Source: Zhengitettix transpicula (Eukaryota > Arthropoda > Insecta > Orthoptera > Tetrigidae). Taken from it: a stretch of 64,000 bases of DNA. Every line of letters begins with the position of its first letter. The stretch's first letter is position 1. This document shows, in pieces, positions 58,007 through 64,000 of this stretch. The notes beneath the pieces are model-generated. The model was not told the DNA's origin. It saw only the letters and a program-made list of their open reading frames with translations, and ran no database searches. The translations under genes were made by a program, and so were the position numbers. The stretch is taken from contig CM073590.1 in the NCBI GenBank assembly GCA_037074705.1, forward strand, positions 164,112,746 through 164,176,745, written 5' to 3'.

Positions 58007-58112
58007 GGTGGAGGGGCGTTACATAAAAATAAATAAATAAATCTGAGATTGGAGTCGAATCCGGGGTTATTGATGTCGCCGAGTTTAATTATGACTAGGC
58101 CATAGCCGGACA
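58007..58112 (-). repeat. tRNA-like head of a possible SINE (family I)
   Basis: On the minus strand, CTATGGCCTAGTCATAA is box A-like and, about 30 bp later, GGATTCGACTCC is close to the box B consensus (GGTTCGANTCC). A short AT-rich linker (ATTTATTTATTTATTTTTATG) and a GC-richer stretch follow down to about 57790 and could be the SINE body. Related decayed segments occur at 47440-48110. No target-site duplication was found. Confidence 0.45.
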
Positions 58113-58114
58113 CC

Positions 58115-58152
58115 CAGTTAGTTATTAATAAAACAGTTAGTTATTAATAAAA
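58115..58152 (+). repeat. 19-bp tandem duplication
   Basis: CAGTTAGTTATTAATAAAA occurs twice in a row with no mismatch. Confidence 0.9.
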
Positions 58153-59783
58153 CAGAAGTATACAACAGCCTCATTTCACTCTTATAAAAGTTTAAATAAT
58201 TTCTACACTCTAAAAAATTATCTATTTTTAGTAACTACAAAATTATAGTAGCATAACCAATTTATTTTATGTTACGCGCTATAGATCTGAATTACTTTAT
58301 CAGTGTCAACAAGCAATATATGATATCAAAAAATGGAACCTACATTTAAGAGCCGGTCCAAAGACACTGAGTAAAGACGAAGTTTTTAGGAAAAATAAGT
58401 CGATGCAGTTGTGAAACAACAGTTTGCGTTTCCAAAATATTTTCATAAAAATACAATAATCAGATGTAACCGGAAGCAGTTGAATTAATTCCACGGAGTG
58501 CTTTGAGATGTTAATCCTGGAATAAAAATGATATAGTTAATTTGTTAAGGGCTTTACAACAGCAGGAACTCGCAAACAAACGATATACGTCCTGTTATGA
58601 AAAGCACTTTAGCTGAAGATAAAGTGTATTCTCCTTTTATAATGTGCGTGCTTTCGAATTTATTAGATCTATATCAGAAGCAATTTTAAGGCGTAAGAGT
58701 GAATTACGAGCATATTTTAAAAGATTTATGCAGATGCGCGACAAATTAATTCCACTTACTTAGCAAAGCGTTCAGACAAACACATGCCTCATTGCGCTAA
58801 CATACAAAAAATGCACTTTATTTTATATATTTTACGTTAACCCTTTACGTTAATACACATAATTGAGATACTATAGCTACATGCAATGTTCAGAAATAAA
58901 TTAACAATAATTCTACTTACACGAAGATATGAAATTTGTTCTTTTCATTATTATTATTATTATTACTGGTTTATATGCGCATTAACCTAAATATCATTAG
59001 TGACTTACAAATGTTATATTTTTACATTTGAGTTGCATTTTTTTTAGCTAACGTTATGTATTGTTGTTAAATTTATATAAATAGATCAGGTTTGATAGTA
59101 AACTCTAGTAGGTTATAAATGATTACTGTTGAGTTGTAGAAATCAAATTTGTTCTTTATAATAGTTTAAAATTCCTCTTTGATTTAAGAAAAATGCCCCT
59201 TACATGTGAAAAACTGCTGTTTCTAACCTCCTGGCCAATTATCAAACCGAAACCAACTTAACATAACTATGATTCACAGAAAAATATGTTAAAAGACAGT
59301 ATTATTTAATTTTTTGGCTATTTCAAAGTCAAAATAATTACATAAAATTCAGCTTAAAAACTCACTTTTATTACTTTTCATATTGTATGACAGATTTATC
59401 GTTATATAAAAAAATATATATCTTTAACATATTTTATTCTTTATTCCGCTAATTTGGTTCGACTGATTTTTGTAAAGAAATACCTATAAACTTTTATGAA
59501 ACAGCTTATACAGCACACGCGACGGTTTACCTACATATATTTCAAAATTTTATTATGTCCGTGTTTTTTGTTTATAAATTTATTTTATTTCAAATATTGC
59601 ACTAATATTTTGAATATTAATAAGTTTTATTGTCACATTAACGTTAGGTTTCAGAAGCTTTCATAATTATTTAACAATGTTTGATAATAATCAGTTTTTA
59701 TGTAACTCTAGGATAAACATATAATCAAACATCTACTTTTCTGAATCAATTATTTTTTACAGACATTAAACATACACATTTTA
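58153..59783. other. Unannotated AT-rich spacer
   Basis: No recognised feature. Confidence 0.4.
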
Positions 59784-59784
59784 G

Positions 59785-59829
<45 letters not shown>
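59784..59829. repeat. (AC)n(AT)n compound microsatellite
   Basis: About 13 AC units followed by about 10 AT units. Confidence 0.95.
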
Positions 59830-61878
59830 ATTCATACAACCAATTACAGTCTCTTTTAATTAAAATTTGTTATTTATTCAAATATTTTTTAAAGAAAATC
59901 TATAATAAACAATAATAATTTTCTAATATCACCCCACAACCTTTGGAATTATAAGCATAAAATATTGAGACTCTAATTATGCAAAACAAACATCAGTTAG
60001 ATTCCAGGTAAATAAACAGTTCCTGAGTTCTTAAAATATAATTGTTTAAAAATGCAGTTAGTTATTTATATACTTAATTTTTATTGATTTTTAAAGTATT
60101 CTACTTTTGTGAAAATGCTAAAGAAATGCTCATAAATAATATTTCTATACTTAATATCAAAATATAAATAGTTACATTTTTGGTGAAAGAAATACAGTAA
60201 TCAGAGTCTCTTTCATTGTTTTATGAATTTTTGACAATGAATTCTTAGCAAATTATTTTTGTTTGTATCCGTAAACACAAAAAACTTTCACACTTTTCGT
60301 TTCCTTTCGTTTTCTAAATTTCATGATCCGTATCTGAGTCATCAGACCTAGTTCCTAATAGACTTCAGTTTCCGATTCATCTTATGATGATTCAATATCG
60401 TCGTCTGTTACAACATTTATGTCATAAGTCTTCAACATCTTGAAGATTATTCTAGTTGTATATATTTTTACTCATTTTCACAATTAATCAATAACATAAA
60501 AACAGAAAGTTGTAATAAAACCCGGAAATATAATTATTTCGAAAAGGAAGTATATTATCACTCCGTACTACTGAAATGACGAGAAAAATACTAACGCGAG
60601 TGGTCGCTGTAGGTCCCCTGGACCGAAGACACGCTAGTTCCTTATTCAAACGCCATTTTCTGAGAAGCTGCGGTGGTTTTTGGAGTGTGGCCTTGGAATA
60701 ATATTGAAACACATTCATTCCACTGAGATGTCATAAAAGGCCATTCCTGTATCTGACTTTGCTCCGGAGATAACAATTAAATTAAAATGTGTGGGTCCTC
60801 TGGACTTAGCGCGATTAGCGGAGGGTTAATGTAGAAGACTTTTATCCACAAAATTCAGTTAACCGATACCCTACTAAATAACTATATCATTCAAAACAAG
60901 AAAATTACGCTAGGAAAAACAAAAAATATACAATCACATTTCCAGATTCAAAGAAATACAGAACTACACAACAAAAAAACAATACGCTGAAGACCTTCAG
61001 GCTGGACGACGTGAGATCGGAACATCCGTCGATACTCGAGGCAGTACATGAAACAAGCTAAAAACGAAGCTGGAACGTGTGTTATCTTAGCAAACTACGG
61101 AATATAATGGTATATGACATATGCAGTCGTATGTGGTGGTATTATTTTGCCTGGGAAGTAGTAAAAAAGTAAAAATCATCTATTTATATAACTAAATAAT
61201 TATTACGAGAAAAAGCGACCACAGAAAGTTTAATAAAACTGATATATTCATGTCGGTATAATTGAAAAGAGAACTTATTAATGTCGCCAAGTAAAGAAAC
61301 AATGAAGAAAAAAATTCCTCTGACATTACAGTACAAATGACACATTATGCAATGTGAGAGAAAACGTTTTGTTTTTAATTATTATTATTTATTCTGACTA
61401 CACTTGTCAATATTATTAATTCACTTTACTTTATTCCTCCATTTTCTGATCATGTTTCAACATAGTTATGTAATTTAAGGCTTACATTTAAAAAAATGCA
61501 AGAAAACATACAACTGTGTCTACAGCACGATTGCGCTTCTGCCCTGTCAGTAAATAAGACACCATTCTTGCCAACATTTCTTCTGTAATCTCTATAAATA
61601 CAAGCAGGTATGCATTTCACTCTATCAACAATGTGTAACACATAGACATTGTGTAAATGATGTTTCTGAGAGGACAGTTATGACTCAAGTAACAAAACTA
61701 ATAGTATAAGTTAATGTAAAATTATTTTCCCCATTTTACACCAGCTTCAACACGGACTGTATTCATGATTTATTATTAAAGAACACTTACAAATTTTACA
61801 TTAAAATATTTTTAACTGATATTCATTTACCTAAATTCAAAAATTGTAACAGTGTTGAACTTTACTTATATATATGAA
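59830..61878. other. Unannotated spacer
   Basis: AT-rich with a GC-richer patch at about 60590-60800. The minus-strand frame there (60718-60488) is not recognisable. Confidence 0.4.
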
Positions 61879-61915
61879 CACACACACACACAAATATATA
61901 TATATATATATATAT
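61879..61915. repeat. (CA)n(TA)n compound microsatellite
   Basis: Short CA run then about 11 TA units, abutting the palindrome. Confidence 0.9.
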
Positions 61916-62040
61916 TATAAATAATTTTAAACGATATTCCTAAAATTAAAATTAAAAAGATGTTTCCTTATTATATATATAATAAGAAAACATCTTTTTA
62001 ATGAATTTTAGGAATAACGTTTAAACATATTTATAATATT
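61911..62040. repeat. 130-bp near-perfect palindrome without loop
   Basis: Centred between 61976 and 61977. The central 20 bp, CTTATTATATATATAATAAG, are perfect. The arms continue through AAAAAGATGT/ACATCTTTTT and TATTCCTAAAATT/AATTTTAGGAATA to TATTATAAATA/TATTTATAATA, with only scattered mismatches. It could be a foldback or hairpin-type miniature element, or a cruciform-prone structure grown beside the microsatellite. No second copy was noticed. Confidence 0.9.
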
Positions 62041-63250
62041 ATTTAAAGTTTTAATGAGTTAATTCCCCGGTTATCGAACATGGAAACATTTCTGTGATCT
62101 AAAATATTATCGAACGAAGGTTAATAAAAACCTGCCACAAATAATTTCACAGTACGTATAATACCTGCAAATAATATGAAAACAAGAAGCAAATTTAATT
62201 AATTAATAAATAAATTTATCTAATTTTAATAAGCGATAATAAATCTATATCGTATCCAAGTTAGCACACACACAATTACAAACATGGTTCCGTTTCACGG
62301 AGTTCATCATTTGCCATTCAAAATTTTTAATACATTGGATTTAATTCTGTAACACGGATAAATATTTCCTTTCTTCGGTTAAGGAAGAAAAGTTTTGAAA
62401 ATGTCATAGTTTAAAATATTTATAACTAATTACCTAGAAAAAAAATCACTTAGAAAATTCTTAAGCAACTTGGGACGAATACTCATTGAATTGAACAGTC
62501 GAATAAGATGCTCTCAAATGTGGAAACTCTATTTTAAGTAAACAATCAATTTTGAGCAAGTACTTGAGAACAATGATGTATTTAGAGCGAAGAGAGGCAA
62601 ATGTGTAAATTAGTTTCTCGGTCGTATGCATACTGCCATCACAGCTGCATTGTCTAGATAATTAATTGTGAGGTCGAAGTCGCCGAGAGGGACTTAAGTG
62701 CTAAAGGGGGCTAATTCAATACCAAGTGTCGTATTGTTGATATTTCAGTCCGTACTTCACGTATACATGCAACTCAAATAAGAAAATATGATATAAGTCT
62801 TTTCATATACATTAAGACGTAAACGGGCTAGTAAGTGTTACAAAGAAATATTAACTTGAAACTTCTAATTAGAAGTAAATAATAGCGTACTATGGATCAA
62901 AATTTTGTTCTTTCAAGTATGCGTTTGTTATATCAAACAGAGAATTTTCTAATTATACTCTTAAAGCCTGTGAATAGGCAGGGTTTGACAAGTAATCTTA
63001 ATATGATGAAACTTATTAATTATAAAGGGGTCTTATTATTATTATATTGAATTACTATACACATTTTAAAAAACAATAAAAAGAAATTCTACTAGAAAAT
63101 GTAATTAGAGCCATTGAAATGTTTCATGAATCTACTGAATGTGCAGAATTTAGACATTCTAAATACGTAACCTCTCAATATAGTTACGTAGGAAATTTTT
63201 AATAGCTCACACAAAACCTTAATTTTAAAATATAAGCTACAGAAATAGGT
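62041..63250. other. Unannotated AT-rich spacer
   Basis: No gene or repeat recognised. Confidence 0.4.
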
Positions 63251-63373
63251 TGCAGGGGTTCTCGGTATTCAAACCGACGTTTGTTTGGCACAACGTTTCG
63301 ATGAAACGTAGCATCCCGGTTGGAATACCGAGAATTCTTCATTGAAGAGTTACAGTGTGAAAACCTACGTTCC
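63251..63373. repeat. Family D repeat, copy 3, with 18-bp inverted repeat
   Basis: TTCTCGGTATTCAAACCG (63259-63276) and CGGTTGGAATACCGAGAA (63317-63334) pair over 17 of 18 positions. Between them lies a smaller palindrome, ACGTTTC-GAT-GAAACGT (63293-63309). The right side ends GTGAAAACCTACGTTCC, the complement of the GGAACGTAGGTTTT start of copy 1. It looks like two family D ends joined in inverted order. Confidence 0.7.
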
Positions 63374-64000
63374 ATTTAGAAATCGTAGTGTTTGTTAATC
63401 AAGTATTCAAATTTATTCTCGAAATAAATTCTTAAACAAACCTTGATTAATGAAATACGTATTTATTTTGTAATTACAAAATATTTAATAATATAATTTA
63501 AGAAATGTGCTATATTTTCAATAAAATACTTAACATTTTCAGGGTACTGAAAACAAATTTTCTTTCGGAATTATTGAGATTGAAATGAGTCTTCAATGAG
63601 GAGAATTTGAAATGTTCACGTCTGAAATTTCAGTAGCCAATTCTTTATTTCACTAAATAAATAAAGGGGAGACAGTATTGTAAAACTCTGTTTTTATTGT
63701 GGTTACAGTATTTATCTTAGTCTCTTGTATTCTGCAGAAAAAATATTTCTATCTTTCCTAAAAAAATTTCCATTGTATTTAGAGACGGTTGAAAATGAAT
63801 TTTTTTTATATATATATATAAAAATATATTCTCCTATGAACAATCACATTGACATTTGCTATGACATTACAATTGTACATAATTCCCCCAAGTGCAATTG
63901 ATGTTTCAGAGACAGCTGATAAAACGAACGTCATTTGCCGCGGAACTGCTCTTGCGGACAGTTCGGAAATGCAAATGTTTGCGTTGCCCTTTCACATCTA
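63374..64000. other. Unannotated AT-rich end of window
   Basis: A short (TA)n run lies at about 63806-63822. Nothing else recognised. Confidence 0.4.

Noticed and set aside
1..64000. CRISPR array, bacterial operon or telomeric TTAGG array
   Set aside because: No regularly spaced repeats of the right size, no ribosome-binding-site/operon structure and no TTAGG runs were seen. The content is typical of an animal nuclear genome.

Overview
The window looks like a non-coding (intergenic or intronic) stretch of an AT-rich animal nuclear genome, about two-thirds A+T by eye. The mix of repeats suggests an insect, most likely a polyneopteran such as a cockroach or termite: Jockey-type LINE tails, Penelope-like tails, a tRNA-derived SINE and many decayed non-autonomous elements. 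The lineage is an inference from repeat style, not from a host gene. I found no convincing host protein-coding gene, rRNA, functional tRNA or CRISPR array. The longest open frames are about 100-130 codons and most lie inside repeats. One possible isolated exon (about 32,900-33,162, minus strand) and two unexplained ORFs are listed at low confidence.

What the window does hold is layered transposable-element history. Family A is a roughly 550-bp GC-rich poly(A)-tailed retroelement that begins with a CCTGCGAG...CTCGCAGG hairpin. It has six copies (164-714, 7139-7375, 18105-18230, 30266-30836, 34425-34970, 41711-42149), two of them with clear 11-bp target-site duplications. Family B is a roughly 1.1-kb non-autonomous element with ATTGTAAT...ATTACAAT ends set in (TA)n. 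It has four copies (12166-13290, 14027-14946, 41468-about 42802, 46064-47143), and the third carries a nested family A insertion. Family E (25945-26656, 36695-37614, 51085-51853) starts with a GGCGTTGCCCG-like block and ends in (ACAT)n.

Autonomous retroelements survive only as decayed 3' ends. There is a Penelope-like element with a recognisable GIY-YIG endonuclease (15783-16560, minus), two copies of one Jockey/X-like LINE (1119-2130 minus; 31140-31979 plus), a second Jockey-like LINE tail (6892-7145 minus) and a LINE C-terminus with a CxC...HxxxxC knuckle (11405-11662 plus). A tRNA-derived SINE with near-perfect 13-bp target-site duplications lies at 38174-38423. A second tRNA-like SINE family is suggested at 58007-58112 and 47440-48110.

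The most interesting signal is a recurring module with the hammerhead-ribozyme core order CTGANGA...GAAACGTH. It occurs in Penelope-type tails and in a related family: 2643-2684 plus, 8724-8773 plus, 15836-15876 minus, 49492-49539 minus, with degenerate forms at 21769-21800 and in 43955-44140. Several have matching stem I arms, and the modules often sit in inverted pairs. Other structures worth a look are a 130-bp near-perfect palindrome (61911-62040), a 35-bp tandem repeat inside a possible LTR-element leader (10453-10575), a 27-bp tandem array inside family B (46830-46987) and a tripled hairpin in family A (30748-30832).
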